Below are positions 51,413 through 60,576 of a stretch of DNA of 64,000 nucleotides, piece by piece. A program made the position numbers and the translations under genes. Under the pieces are notes generated by a model. The model made no database searches, was not told the origin of the DNA, and saw nothing but the letters and a program-made list of their open reading frames with translations. Source of the DNA: Bacteroidaceae bacterium. Lineage in GTDB: Bacteria > Bacteroidota > Bacteroidia > Bacteroidales > Bacteroidaceae. The stretch is from the NCBI GenBank assembly GCA_017645305.1, contig JAGCPD010000032.1:1-64000 (forward strand). The letters run 5' to 3'. How positions within the stretch are numbered: the first letter of the stretch is position 1; the number at the start of each line of letters is the position of its first letter.

Positions 51413-52267
51413 TTAATTCTCATACCTTGTCAGGTACCACTCATTATCCTCCTTTGTAAAGACAAACAATTCCTGCAGTCCGTTTGAAGAACCGGACTTT
51501 TGCATAATCATCTGCTTTGAATTATACCGTTGTACACCGTAGCGGATGTTGGAAATTACGCCTTGAGGAACATCAGGACAAAACGTTCTCCATTGTTCTG
51601 CATCTATAGTCCCCTCTAAATAAGCATCATCCTCTTCAGGATCCAACACCATCACCATGAGCGGTTGATGTACATGAGCCTGCTGGTATATCGTATCGGA
51701 ACTGAAACGGGCATAAAAGGTAAGAAAGTCAAAAATATCACTCTCGTGGAATACGATGTCACGCATAGATGTTAGCTTCCACTTCCCTGAAAGCAGTTTG
51801 AATTCGAATGTTCTGAGGTTTTCCTCCAGCAGGTCAATACGCTCAACAATAACCAAGGAATCCTGAACTTCAGACTTCTGTTCCTCAACCTGCTGCCTGT
51901 CACCATACATCACGGTAAAAAAGTCTCCTTTAAGAAAGCGAAACTCCGAGCCGCAATTAAGGGAAGTTATTTTTTTGCTCTCTCCATCCGCATCTGTGTA
52001 GGAAAGCGGCCAATCTATCCGTTTCTTCTGTAAACGGTCACTATGGGTAAAAGCAAACATAAAATCGTCAAACGAGGTATCCAGACGGTCAGACTCGTCT
52101 GCCACCTCTATCTCCTCATCAACTTCATTCAATGTATCAGGAACAATACACGTTTCAACCGTCGTCGAATCAACATCTTTAACGGAATCGGGATTACTTC
52201 CGTTATGGCAGGAAATAAGTGCCACTACAAAAAACAAAGGCAATAATACCTTGACTATTCTACACAT
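51413..52267 (-). CDS. DUF4348 lipoprotein
   Basis: 284 residues, lipobox LISC (Cys20 in FFVVALISCHNG), an acidic linker, then a domain with FDDFMFAFTHSDRLQKKRI, LNCGSEFRFLKGDFFTVMYG and ELFVFTKEDNEWYLTRYEN, matching DUF4348 as I remember it. Function unknown; Bacteroidales-specific, envelope located. TACTTTTG at 52295-52302 (minus) is its likely promoter, divergent from pheS. The 180 bp downstream (51233-51412) hold only repeat-like sequence with a GGGGAG..CCCC hairpin. Confidence 0.8.
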   Translation of the reverse strand: MCRIVKVLLPLFFVVALISCHNGSNPDSVKDVDSTTVETCIVPDTLNEVDEEIEVADESDRLDTSFDDFMFAFTHSDRLQKKRIDWPLSYTDADGESKKITSLNCGSEFRFLKGDFFTVMYGDRQQVEEQKSEVQDSLVIVERIDLLEENLRTFEFKLLSGKWKLTSMRDIVFHESDIFDFLTFYARFSSDTIYQQAHVHQPLMVMVLDPEEDDAYLEGTIDAEQWRTFCPDVPQGVISNIRYGVQRYNSKQMIMQKSGSSNGLQELFVFTKEDNEWYLTRYEN

Positions 52268-52294
52268 CTTAAAGACACATGTCTAAAAATTGCA

Positions 52295-52302
52295 CAAAAG
52301 TA
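52295..52302 (-). promoter_or_regulatory. -7 box for DUF4348 gene
   Basis: Minus-strand TACTTTTG, 28 nt before the start at 52267. Confidence 0.55.
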
Positions 52303-52346
52303 CACTTATTTTTTCACATTACGTTCACTTTTCCATAATAAATGAT

Positions 52347-52354
52347 TACCTTTG
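52347..52354 (+). promoter_or_regulatory. -7 box for pheS
   Basis: TACCTTTG on the plus strand, 31 nt before ATG 52385; it overlaps the frame extension at 52352, confirming that the upstream start is not used. Confidence 0.6.
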
Positions 52355-52384
52355 CACGGAAATTTTCAGAAAAGGAAAGAAATT

Positions 52385-53404
52385 ATGACAGAAAAGATAG
52401 AAAAACTAATGTCAGAGATTGAATCTTTAGCAGCAAAGAATGCTGAAGAAGCTGAAGCTCTGCGTATTAAATATCTGGGTAAGAAGGGAGAGATTACAGC
52501 CCTCATGAATGACTTCCGCAACGTTCCTGCAGAACAGAAGCGCGAAATAGGACAGAAGCTGAATATCTTGAAGACCGCAGTTCAGAACAAGATTAACGAA
52601 CTGAAAGAAGCTGCCGAAGTACAACAGAATGCCGGCTCTTCCGTAGATCTTACAAGAACTCCCTACCCTGTTTCATTAGGCACACGCCATCCGCTTACTA
52701 TTGTTAAGAATGAAATTGTGGATATCTTTAGCCGTCTTGGCTTTACGCTGGCAGAAGGTCCAGAGGTAGAAGATGACTGGCATGTATATAGCAGCATGAA
52801 CTTCGCAGACGACCATCCAGCCCGTGATATGCAGGACACTTTTTTTGTTGAGTCTCATCCTGACATCATTTTACGTAGCCACACCAGTAGCGTACAGGCA
52901 CGTGTAATGGAAAAGACTCAACCTCCCATCCGCGTTATCTGCCCCGGACGTGTTTATCGTAACGAGGCTATCAGCGCACGTGCACACTGCTTCTTCCATC
53001 AAGTGGAAGGCTTATATATCGACAAGAATGTCAGCTTCACCGATTTGAAACAGGTGCTGCTGCTTTTTGCACAGGAAATGTTCGGGCCAGACACAAAGAT
53101 TCGCTTGCGTCCCAGCTATTTCCCCTTTACAGAGCCCAGTGCTGAGATGGATATAAGTTGCCACCTTTGTGGAGGAAAGGGATGCTCGTTCTGCAAGCAT
53201 ACAGGGTGGGTTGAAATTCTGGGCTGTGGAATGGTTGACCCTGCAGTACTTGAGGCAAATGGCATAGACAGCACCATCTATACCGGATATGCCTTTGGTA
53301 TGGGAATTGAACGCATCACTAACCTGAAGTATCAGGTAAAGGATTTGCGTATGTTCAGCGAGAATGATATCAGATTCCTTGACGAGTTTACCAGCGCAAA
53401 CTAA
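52385..53404 (+). CDS. pheS: Phenylalanyl-tRNA synthetase alpha subunit
   Basis: A 339-residue class II synthetase subunit. N-terminal coiled coil (KIEKLMSEIESLAAKNAEEA), then catalytic motifs: RHPLTIVKNEIVDIF (motif 1), RSHTSSVQARVM and CPGRVYRNEAISARAHCFFHQVEG (motif 2), GYAFGMGIERI (motif 3). A CHLCGGKGCSFCKHTGW insertion holds four cysteines, a possible zinc knuckle found in some bacterial PheS. The stop overlaps the stop of the opposite GNAT gene by 2 nt within a 4-nt shared region. Confidence 0.97.
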   Translation: MTEKIEKLMSEIESLAAKNAEEAEALRIKYLGKKGEITALMNDFRNVPAEQKREIGQKLNILKTAVQNKINELKEAAEVQQNAGSSVDLTRTPYPVSLGTRHPLTIVKNEIVDIFSRLGFTLAEGPEVEDDWHVYSSMNFADDHPARDMQDTFFVESHPDIILRSHTSSVQARVMEKTQPPIRVICPGRVYRNEAISARAHCFFHQVEGLYIDKNVSFTDLKQVLLLFAQEMFGPDTKIRLRPSYFPFTEPSAEMDISCHLCGGKGCSFCKHTGWVEILGCGMVDPAVLEANGIDSTIYTGYAFGMGIERITNLKYQVKDLRMFSENDIRFLDEFTSAN

Positions 53405-53916
53405 AGTATTTTCTGAAACACAAAAGCATCCTGCCACTCTCCTCCGTTGCGAAGCCAATGATGAAGGGTGGTAGTTTTTTTGTATCCAGCATTTAAGAAC
53501 AAAGCCTGAGCGGCTGAATTATCAACAGACACCACAGCATAAAGCTGATAGATAAACAAATGTTTTGATGCATATCGGTCCAATACGTCCAACACTTCAT
53601 TTGCCAAACCTTTATGCTGCCACTCCGGAAGCAGGACAATGCCCACCTCAGCCCTACGGTTCCGCGAGTCGTAATTCTGCAAATCCACAAATCCGATTGC
53701 ATTACGTCCCTCATTAAGGGCAATAACCAGCCGCACCTGCCCGTCGGTATTAATATCGTTGGTTGTCTGCTCAATAAACTGGCGTAATGCATATCTTGAA
53801 TAAGGAACATTTGAACTGCCTACCGCCCATAAAACCGTATCGTTCTCTATCAGATACATCAAGTCCAAATCCTCTGGTTCTGCGGCCCGTAAAAAAATTC
53901 TCTTACCTCGTAGCAT
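53401..53916 (-). CDS. GNAT family N-acetyltransferase
   Basis: 171 residues. GNAT pattern: FLRAAEPEDLDLMYLIEND at the start, VGFVDLQNYDSRNRRAEVGIVLLPEWQHKGLANEVL carrying the acetyl-CoA loop (Q-x-x-G-x-A), and AAQALFLNAGYKK near the end. The RimJ/SpeG-like order suggests protein or polyamine acetylation, but the substrate is unknown. 10 bp after the GT2 start region on the same strand; tail-to-tail with pheS. Confidence 0.88.
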   Translation of the reverse strand: MLRGKRIFLRAAEPEDLDLMYLIENDTVLWAVGSSNVPYSRYALRQFIEQTTNDINTDGQVRLVIALNEGRNAIGFVDLQNYDSRNRRAEVGIVLLPEWQHKGLANEVLDVLDRYASKHLFIYQLYAVVSVDNSAAQALFLNAGYKKTTTLHHWLRNGGEWQDAFVFQKIL

Positions 53917-53926
53917 AATATAAATC

Positions 53927-54976
53927 TTAACCTTGCTTTAGGGGAATCACTTCGTTGTGACGAATCAACAAGGTTCCGTCAAACGATATGGTTTCTAACT
54001 GGAAGCGTTTCCCGCGATTGTCTGGCTTCTGATTCCGAAGGGCAGAAAGCATATCCGTAACAGAGGTCTTCTGCAAATCAAAACGCATATAGGGTATCTC
54101 TTCCGGCTTTCCCTCTGGAAGAATTCTGTCTAAGAACCGGATGAGCATGTCCATTATGGCTCTGATGATAACTGCCAACCGTATTAGGTAGCCCAACAAG
54201 ATATACTTTTTTCCAAAGTGCTTGTTAAAAAAGATAAGCATGGCATTATAAAAGACATGTACATAACGATAACTGCTCTTTTCAGAGCTTTCACCCTTAT
54301 AATGCAATATATTATAAGGAAGATAGTAATTCTGCCACCCACCTAAAAGCATTCGGTAACTTAGGTCAATATCTTCGCCATACATAAAGAAATCCTCATC
54401 AAGCAAGCCCACATCATCCAATGTCCTGCGTCTAATCATATTAAATGCCCCGGATATTATATCTATGGGATTTGCCTCATCGGCGTTCAGGTATCTCATA
54501 TAATAACGTCCCAAGGTTCTGTTCTTCGGGAAAAGAGAAGAAAGTCCCGTCATTTTGCAGAAACTGGTGAAAGGAGTAGGCAAACCACGTCTGCTTTCCG
54601 GAGCAAAGGTACCATCGGCATTCAGCATCCTTACGCCCGTAGCTCCAACCTTAGAGTGAGAATCAAGGAAATCTACACACCCCTTCAGCGTATCTTCTGC
54701 AACAATAGTATCCGGATTCAGCAATAACACGTATTCACCCTTGCTCTGACAGATAGCCTGATTGTTAGCGCGTGAGAAACCCACATTTTCCTCGTTACAG
54801 ATAAAATGAACATCTGGAAAGTTGGACTGCAGATATTCTACACTTCCGTCCGAGGATGCGTTATCAACAACCCAGATGTCGGATTCAATACCTTCAGATG
54901 CTTTTTGTACACTTCTGATGCATTGTTCCAGATGATACTTAACATTATAGCTGACTATAACTACGCTTAGTTTCAT
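53927..54976 (-). CDS. GT2 family glycosyltransferase (rhamnosyltransferase-like)
   Basis: 349 residues, GT-A fold. LSVVIVSYNVKYHLEQCI, WVVDNASSDGSVEYL, NVGFSRANNQAI, YVLLLNPDTIV (DxD-type motif NPD), SGAFNMIRRRTLDDVG, and FFMYGEDIDLSYRM (ED general base). C-terminal amphipathic and hydrophobic helix (LLGYLIRLAVIIRAIMDML) for membrane contact. Resembles WbbL-type sugar transferases of surface polysaccharide synthesis. Confidence 0.9.
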   Translation of the reverse strand: MKLSVVIVSYNVKYHLEQCIRSVQKASEGIESDIWVVDNASSDGSVEYLQSNFPDVHFICNEENVGFSRANNQAICQSKGEYVLLLNPDTIVAEDTLKGCVDFLDSHSKVGATGVRMLNADGTFAPESRRGLPTPFTSFCKMTGLSSLFPKNRTLGRYYMRYLNADEANPIDIISGAFNMIRRRTLDDVGLLDEDFFMYGEDIDLSYRMLLGGWQNYYLPYNILHYKGESSEKSSYRYVHVFYNAMLIFFNKHFGKKYILLGYLIRLAVIIRAIMDMLIRFLDRILPEGKPEEIPYMRFDLQKTSVTDMLSALRNQKPDNRGKRFQLETISFDGTLLIRHNEVIPLKQG

Positions 54977-54994
54977 TCTTTTTCTTTCAACCTC

Positions 54995-55339
54995 TTAATC
55001 TTCTGTTGCAGGCCAGATAAACATATATGCAATTGCTAACACAGGTAGGAAATATAGCAGATTAGTATCATAAAAGAAATAGTAGTCAAAAAGAATCATA
55101 TTAACACCGCTCATAACAGTGGCCATTCTTATAATAGGATGCAGCTGTTTCTTCTTGATGGCAAGGAATGCCGATATAATTGCCGAAAAGGCACATACTA
55201 TGCCAAAAACATATTGGAACTGTGCATCGCCTATCCCATCCATCAGAGGACCTCTGCTGTCTGTCAGGAACTCAAGCAGTAACGCTACCAGCATTTCAAT
55301 CACAATAAACAAAAAGAACAAGATCTTCCTATTATTCAT
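54995..55339 (-). CDS. Small four-helix membrane protein
   Basis: 114 residues with about four hydrophobic segments (ILFFLFIVIEMLVALLLEF; YVFGIVCAFSAIISAFLAI; MATVMSGVNMILFDYYFFY; LLYFLPVLAIAYMFI). No motif recognised. It lies 18 bp upstream of the GT2 gene and 40 bp downstream of recR, so it may share their transcript. Confidence 0.65.
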   Translation of the reverse strand: MNNRKILFFLFIVIEMLVALLLEFLTDSRGPLMDGIGDAQFQYVFGIVCAFSAIISAFLAIKKKQLHPIIRMATVMSGVNMILFDYYFFYDTNLLYFLPVLAIAYMFIWPATED

Positions 55340-55379
55340 AATTCCTTATTTTCAATTACTAAAGTCCATCGTCTAATTC

Positions 55380-55994
55380 TCAACTCTTAAACGGCACTCT
55401 ACCAGCCAAAGCTCTGCCCAACGTCACTTCATCAGTATATTGCAACTCATCATTCTGTGCCACGCCTCGGGCAATTACAGTTACAGTCACACCAGTGTCT
55501 TGCAGTTTCCTATAAATATAAAAGTTGGTGGTATCGCCCTCCATAGTAGGACTTAATGCTAATATCACCTCTCCGATATCGCCTTGTTTAACACGTTCCA
55601 CCAGAGAGTCTATTTGCAGATCAGCAGGTCCTATTCCATCCATGGGACTGATAACGCCACCCAGCACATGATATACACCACGGTACTGCAAGGTCCCCTC
55701 TATAGCCATCACATCGCGGACATTCTCAACCACGCAAACAGTAGCTTTGTCACGGGAGATATTGGCACAGATGTCACAAATGTCAGTATCGCTGATGTTA
55801 TGACACACCTTACAGTAGCCCACATTATGCCGCAAATCCTTTATGCTGTCTGCCAACGCATCAATCTCAACCACATCTTGCCTGAGCATGTGAAGTGCCA
55901 GTCGCAAAGCAGTCTTGGAACCGATACCGGGAAGACGGCTTATCTCAGTAACTGCCTTTTGTAGAAGTGATGAAGGATACTGACTCTGATTCAT
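55380..55994 (-). CDS. recR: Recombination protein RecR
   Basis: 204 residues. Helix-hairpin-helix ([17 protein letters not shown]), a four-cysteine zinc finger ([16 protein letters not shown]), and a Toprim domain ([40 protein letters not shown]). RecR works with RecO/RecF in loading RecA at gaps. It sits 14 bp after hisB. Confidence 0.96.
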   Translation of the reverse strand: MNQSQYPSSLLQKAVTEISRLPGIGSKTALRLALHMLRQDVVEIDALADSIKDLRHNVGYCKVCHNISDTDICDICANISRDKATVCVVENVRDVMAIEGTLQYRGVYHVLGGVISPMDGIGPADLQIDSLVERVKQGDIGEVILALSPTMEGDTTNFYIYRKLQDTGVTVTVIARGVAQNDELQYTDEVTLGRALAGRVPFKS

Positions 55995-56008
55995 TTTATA
56001 ATTCTCAA

Positions 56009-57073
56009 TTATAGCACCCCTTTACTTGAAGGCAGATAAAAGTGACTCACATCTCTTTTTACCGCCATACGAAGGCTACGGGCCAATGCCTTGAAGATAC
56101 CCTCTATCTTGTGATGCTCATTTTCGCCCTCAGCCTTGATGTTCAGATTCATACGTGCGCTGTCAGACAGGCTTTTGAAGAAATGCAGGAACATCTCTGT
56201 TGGCATCTCCCCTACCTTCTCACGGTGGAATTCTGCGTTCCATACCAACCATGGGCGGCCTCCAAAGTCAAGAGCCACCTGACACAGACAATCATCCATA
56301 GGCAGACAGTATCCGTATCGCTCTATGCCGCGCTTGTCACCCAAAGCTTTCTGGATACATTCGCCCAACGCCAATGCCGTATCCTCTATGGTATGATGCT
56401 CATCTACTTGCAAATCTCCCTTGCAACGGATGTAAAGGTCTATCATTCCGTGTTTGGCAATCTGCTCCAACATATGGTCAAAGAAGCCAAGTCCCGTCTG
56501 TATGTCACTTTTTCCGTTTCCGTCAAGGTTTAGGCGGACGGTTATATCCGTTTCCTTCGTGGTACGTGTTATTTCTGCCGAGCGTTCTCCGGCAAAGAGT
56601 AACTCCGTTATCTTCTGCCAGTCCATATCCTCATTTAAGATAAGGCTCTTGCACCCAAGGTTTTGGGCAAGCTTGGCATCTGTCTCACGGTCACCTATAA
56701 CCCACGAGGCGGAAAGATCGTACTCACCCGTCATATATGGCTTTAGCATACCGGTGCCAGGCTTGCGGGTAGGAAGGTTGTCGGCAGGGAAGCTTCTGTC
56801 AATATGTATGGCATCAAACTCCACGCCCTCACCTTTCAGTATGTTGAGCATCAGATTCTGTGTAGGCCAGAAATCTTCCTCTGGATAGCTGTCGGTTCCT
56901 AATCCATCCTGATTGCTTACCATAATGAATTCGTAATCAGTATGCTGACGCAGGAACTTCAGGGCACCTATCACACCAGGCAGAAACCGGAACTTCTCGT
57001 AGCTGTCTATCTGCTCATCGGCAGGTTCTACCAATATCGTTCCGTCACGGTCTATAAATAAAGCTCTCTTCAT
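56009..57073 (-). CDS. hisB: Bifunctional histidinol-phosphatase / imidazoleglycerol-phosphate dehydratase
   Basis: 354 residues. N-terminal HAD phosphatase (Asp8 and Asp10 in [10 protein letters not shown]; a Cys/His zinc loop is not obvious), KPGTGML and VIGDRETD. C-terminal dehydratase with the manganese-binding [15 protein letters not shown] and [20 protein letters not shown] repeats. Steps 7 and 9 of histidine synthesis are fused, as in enterobacteria and many Bacteroidota. 6 bp after hisC. Confidence 0.96.
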   Translation of the reverse strand: MKRALFIDRDGTILVEPADEQIDSYEKFRFLPGVIGALKFLRQHTDYEFIMVSNQDGLGTDSYPEEDFWPTQNLMLNILKGEGVEFDAIHIDRSFPADNLPTRKPGTGMLKPYMTGEYDLSASWVIGDRETDAKLAQNLGCKSLILNEDMDWQKITELLFAGERSAEITRTTKETDITVRLNLDGNGKSDIQTGLGFFDHMLEQIAKHGMIDLYIRCKGDLQVDEHHTIEDTALALGECIQKALGDKRGIERYGYCLPMDDCLCQVALDFGGRPWLVWNAEFHREKVGEMPTEMFLHFFKSLSDSARMNLNIKAEGENEHHKIEGIFKALARSLRMAVKRDVSHFYLPSSKGVL

Positions 57074-57079
57074 ATCATC

Positions 57080-58123
57080 TTATTCTATCTTAAACTGTCG
57101 CAATGCACTAAGCAGTTCGTTATTCTCCTGTTGTGTGCCAATGGTAATACGCAGGCAGTTGCCACACAGCTGTACCTTGTTTCTGTTTCTAACAACTATA
57201 CCTTTATGTATCAGGTAGTTGTAAATAGCGTTTGCATCTACAACTTCAACAAGAACAAAGTTCGCTTCGCTGGGATGTATTTTCTTGCAGATAGGCAATT
57301 CTGCCAGAGCAGGCATCATGTGCTCACGTTCACGCTTCACCTGCTTTATCCACAGATCCACCTTCATCCAGTCTTCCATCATTTGAAGGGCCTTATCCTG
57401 TGTCAGCTTATTTACGTTGTAAGGATACTTCACTTTATTGAAAAGAGAAATAATCTCCTCACTTGCAAAAGCCATACCCAAACGTATGCTGGCACATCCC
57501 CATGCCTTACTGAAAGTATTCAATACTATCAGGTTGGGGAAACGGTCGATAAAGTGACGGAAAGGCAGAAGGCTGGAGAAATCAGAATAGGCTTCATCTA
57601 TGATGACAATTCCCTGAAACTCCAGTAATATGCGCTGCATTTCTTTTTTATCCAATTCATTACCAGTAGGATTATTGGGGGAACACAGCCAAATCACCTT
57701 AGTATTGGCATCTGTGGCATCCAGAATTTTCTGGGCCTGTAACTGATAATGTTCATCCAACAGAACGGACTTGTACGCCACATTGTTAATATCGGCGCAA
57801 ACTTTATACATACCATACGTCGGGGCTATGGCAACCACGTTATCCCTTCCCGGTTCACAGAAAATCCTATAGACTAAGTCAATAGCCTCATCGCTACCGT
57901 TACCTAAGAAAATCTGCGAGGGCTTAACGTGCTTGATGGGAGCCAGTCTCTGCTTCACCTTTTCCTGCAAAGGATCTGGGTATCTGTTTATAGGCTCGTT
58001 ATATGGACTCTCGTTTGCATCCAGAAACACATGAGCGTCCATTCCCTTAAACTCATCACGGGCACAGCTATAGGGTTCCAATGCCCAAATATTTGGTCTG
58101 ACCAGTTCTTTCAGTTCTTTCAT
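57080..58123 (-). CDS. hisC: Histidinol-phosphate aminotransferase
   Basis: 347 residues, fold-I PLP enzyme. [33 protein letters not shown], and the PLP lysine in [21 protein letters not shown]-terminal [15 protein letters not shown] holds the phosphate-binding Arg. A TTG at 58156 would overlap the hisD stop, but ATG 58123 ([13 protein letters not shown]) is the family-typical start. Confidence 0.96.
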   Translation of the reverse strand: MKELKELVRPNIWALEPYSCARDEFKGMDAHVFLDANESPYNEPINRYPDPLQEKVKQRLAPIKHVKPSQIFLGNGSDEAIDLVYRIFCEPGRDNVVAIAPTYGMYKVCADINNVAYKSVLLDEHYQLQAQKILDATDANTKVIWLCSPNNPTGNELDKKEMQRILLEFQGIVIIDEAYSDFSSLLPFRHFIDRFPNLIVLNTFSKAWGCASIRLGMAFASEEIISLFNKVKYPYNVNKLTQDKALQMMEDWMKVDLWIKQVKREREHMMPALAELPICKKIHPSEANFVLVEVVDANAIYNYLIHKGIVVRNRNKVQLCGNCLRITIGTQQENNELLSALRQFKIE

Positions 58124-58152
58124 TTTCTTTATCTTAATCTTAATCGCTAAAG

Positions 58153-59439
58153 TCAAGCGTCTATAGTCTCCATTCTTACACTCATTGCATTCTTGTGTGC
58201 ATCCAAGCCTTCAGCCTCGGCCATCAGTTCTACAGTTCTACCGATACTGCGAACTCCCTCTGCCGTAATATGCTGGAATGTAATCTTACGATTGTAGCTG
58301 TCCAGATTTACACCATTATAAGCCACAGCATAACCGTTTGTTGGAAGCGTATGATTTGTTCCACTGGCATAATCTCCCGCACTCTCAGGCGTTAGGCTGC
58401 CTAAGAACACACTTCCCGCATTCACTACCCTTTGGGCCAGTTCCATATAGTTTTGTGTCTCTATAATCAGATGCTCAGGGGCATACTGGTTAGTTACAGC
58501 CATCATTTCCTCATCGTCGCGAACCAACAGAATTTTACTGTGTTCCAAAGCCTGGGCTGCAATCTCGTTACGGGGCAAGAGGGCTAACTGGCGTTCCACC
58601 TCACGCTGCACTTTTTCTATTATCTGCTCACTCTTTGTTACCAAAAGAACCTGACTATCCACACCATGTTCTGCCTGGCTTAGCAGGTCGGCAGCAACAA
58701 ATGCCGGATTCGATGTATCATCGGCCAGCACCTCTACTTCGCTGGGACCGGCAGGCATGTCTATTGCTACATCATGCAGGCTTACTTGTTGCTTAGCACA
58801 CATAACAAACTGATTGCCCGGTCCGAATATCTTATATACCTTAGGTACCGATTCCGTTCCGTAAGCCATAGCACCGATTGCCTGCACACCCCCTATCTTA
58901 AATATACGGTTCACACCTGCAATACAGGCTGCAACAAGGATGGCAGGATTTACCTTGCCGTCCTTGGCAGGAGGTGTACAGAGCACAATCTCTTCACAAC
59001 CGGCAATCTTGGCAGGAGTTGCCAGCATCAGCACGGTACTGAAGAGAGGAGCTGTACCACCGGGAATATAAAGACCAACTTTCTGAATGGGAACTGACTG
59101 TTGCCAGCACTCCACTCCGTCAGTTACCCGTATGTGTTCACTCTGGAATTTCTGGGAAGCATGGAATTTCTCTATATTCCGGTGTGCCTGCTGCATAGCC
59201 TGTTTCAGCTCATTGCTGACCAACTGTTCGGCTTCCTGCATCTCAGCTTCTGTAACAGCCAGATTTTGCAGCCGCACATGGTCAAACTTCTCTTCGTACA
59301 TCCTTACAGCCACATCGCCCTGTGCCTTTATATCGGCAAGAACTGAAGCAACGGTGGCATTCAGCTGGCTGGCATCACGCACTGGACGTTTCAGCAGCTG
59401 CGGCAATTCCTGTTCTGTGGGAAAACGATATATCTTCAC
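58153..59439 (-). CDS. hisD: Histidinol dehydrogenase
   Basis: 428 residues, zinc-dependent NAD enzyme for the last two oxidations. [24 protein letters not shown] (nucleotide region), the [20 protein letters not shown] signature, [30 protein letters not shown] and [13 protein letters not shown] (zinc and active His residues). 73 bp after hisG. Confidence 0.97.
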   Translation of the reverse strand: MKIYRFPTEQELPQLLKRPVRDASQLNATVASVLADIKAQGDVAVRMYEEKFDHVRLQNLAVTEAEMQEAEQLVSNELKQAMQQAHRNIEKFHASQKFQSEHIRVTDGVECWQQSVPIQKVGLYIPGGTAPLFSTVLMLATPAKIAGCEEIVLCTPPAKDGKVNPAILVAACIAGVNRIFKIGGVQAIGAMAYGTESVPKVYKIFGPGNQFVMCAKQQVSLHDVAIDMPAGPSEVEVLADDTSNPAFVAADLLSQAEHGVDSQVLLVTKSEQIIEKVQREVERQLALLPRNEIAAQALEHSKILLVRDDEEMMAVTNQYAPEHLIIETQNYMELAQRVVNAGSVFLGSLTPESAGDYASGTNHTLPTNGYAVAYNGVNLDSYNRKITFQHITAEGVRSIGRTVELMAEAEGLDAHKNAMSVRMETIDA

Positions 59440-59512
59440 TTTTAATTCTCTTTTTCGTTTGACCGCTTCATTATTTCGAAATTTCGTTATAACAGCATCA
59501 TTTAGCGGTCCC

Positions 59513-60364
59513 TTACAGTATCATCTTCTCAATGGGTACAACCAGAATACCCTGGGCACCCAGTTCCTTCAACTGACGGATAATCTCCCAAAATCGCTTC
59601 TCGTCTATCACCGTATGCACGCTGCTCCATCCTTCAGTAGCCAAAGGCATCACGGTTGGACTCTTGGCACCGGGCAACACCTCTACAACATCCTTAACAC
59701 GCTCCGTTGGAACATTCATCAGCACGTATTTCTTGTCCTCAGCATTCTTTACTGCCTCTATGCGGAAAAGAAGTTCCTCCAGAACGGCCTTCTTCTCTTC
59801 ACTCATCTGCTTGTTGCCAATCAACAAGGCTTCGCTATTCATCACCACCTCAACCTCTGCCAGATTATTGCTTACCAGTGTGCTTCCGCTGCTAACAATA
59901 TCAAATATGGCATCAGCCAGGCCAATACCCGGACTAATCTCTACAGAACCTGTTATAACATGTATGTCGGCAGCAATATGATTCTTTTGCATAAACCTGC
60001 GTAGGATGCCAGGATAGGAAGTCGCTATCTTCTTACCCTCGAACCACTTTAACCCAGGATAACTAACTGATTTGGGAATAGCCAGAGAAAGTCGGCACTT
60101 ACTGAAGCCCAAAGGGCGGATAACCTCAGCATCTTCCTGACGCTCCTCAAACTCATTCTGACCGACAATACCCAAGTCGGCAACGCCCGTCGCCACACTC
60201 TGCGGAATATCATCATCACGCAGATACAGAATCTCAACGGGGAAATTACTGCTCTGCACCAACAGCGTCCGTTTGCTACTGGTAACCTTTATGCCCGCTT
60301 CCGAAAGCAAGGCCATTGTATCCTCAAAAAGTCTGCCTTTCGACTGTACTGCTATTCTTAACAT
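59513..60364 (-). CDS. hisG: ATP phosphoribosyltransferase, long form
   Basis: 283 residues, first enzyme of histidine synthesis. N-terminal LRIAVQSKGRLFEDTMALL, ATGVADLGIVGQNEF, and DIVSSGSTLVSNNL. The C-terminal ACT-like domain (YVLMNVPTERVKDVVEVLPGAKSPTVMPL) is the histidine-feedback domain of long-form HisG. It heads hisGDCB-recR. TAATTTTG at 60436-60443 (minus) is the likely promoter. No histidine leader peptide is visible in the 70 nt leader. Confidence 0.97.
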   Translation of the reverse strand: MLRIAVQSKGRLFEDTMALLSEAGIKVTSSKRTLLVQSSNFPVEILYLRDDDIPQSVATGVADLGIVGQNEFEERQEDAEVIRPLGFSKCRLSLAIPKSVSYPGLKWFEGKKIATSYPGILRRFMQKNHIAADIHVITGSVEISPGIGLADAIFDIVSSGSTLVSNNLAEVEVVMNSEALLIGNKQMSEEKKAVLEELLFRIEAVKNAEDKKYVLMNVPTERVKDVVEVLPGAKSPTVMPLATEGWSSVHTVIDEKRFWEIIRQLKELGAQGILVVPIEKMIL

Positions 60365-60435
60365 TTTCTGATATTTTTTCCTTTAAATATTAATCTTTCC
60401 ACCCTAATAATATTCACTATTATTATTTCAGCCTG

Positions 60436-60443
60436 CAAAATTA
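60436..60443 (-). promoter_or_regulatory. -7 box of hisGDCB
   Basis: Minus-strand TAATTTTG, 72 nt upstream of the hisG start. Confidence 0.5.
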
Positions 60444-60540
60444 CGAAAAAACGGGAAAACGCCCAAATTTATTTGATGTTTTCCGAGATGTGGAAATTAA
60501 GGCGATAAACAAAAATTCGAAAAGCAGGCAAGAATACAAG

Positions 60541-60570
60541 TAAAATTTCCGCTGGCTGGCGGAAACTTTA
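60541..60570 (-). terminator. Hairpin after the BACON-like protein gene
   Basis: TAAAGTTTCCGC pairs with GCGGAAATTTTA (one G-T) around a 6-nt loop, 7 nt past the stop at 60577. Confidence 0.6.
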
Positions 60571-60576
60571 CTCATT

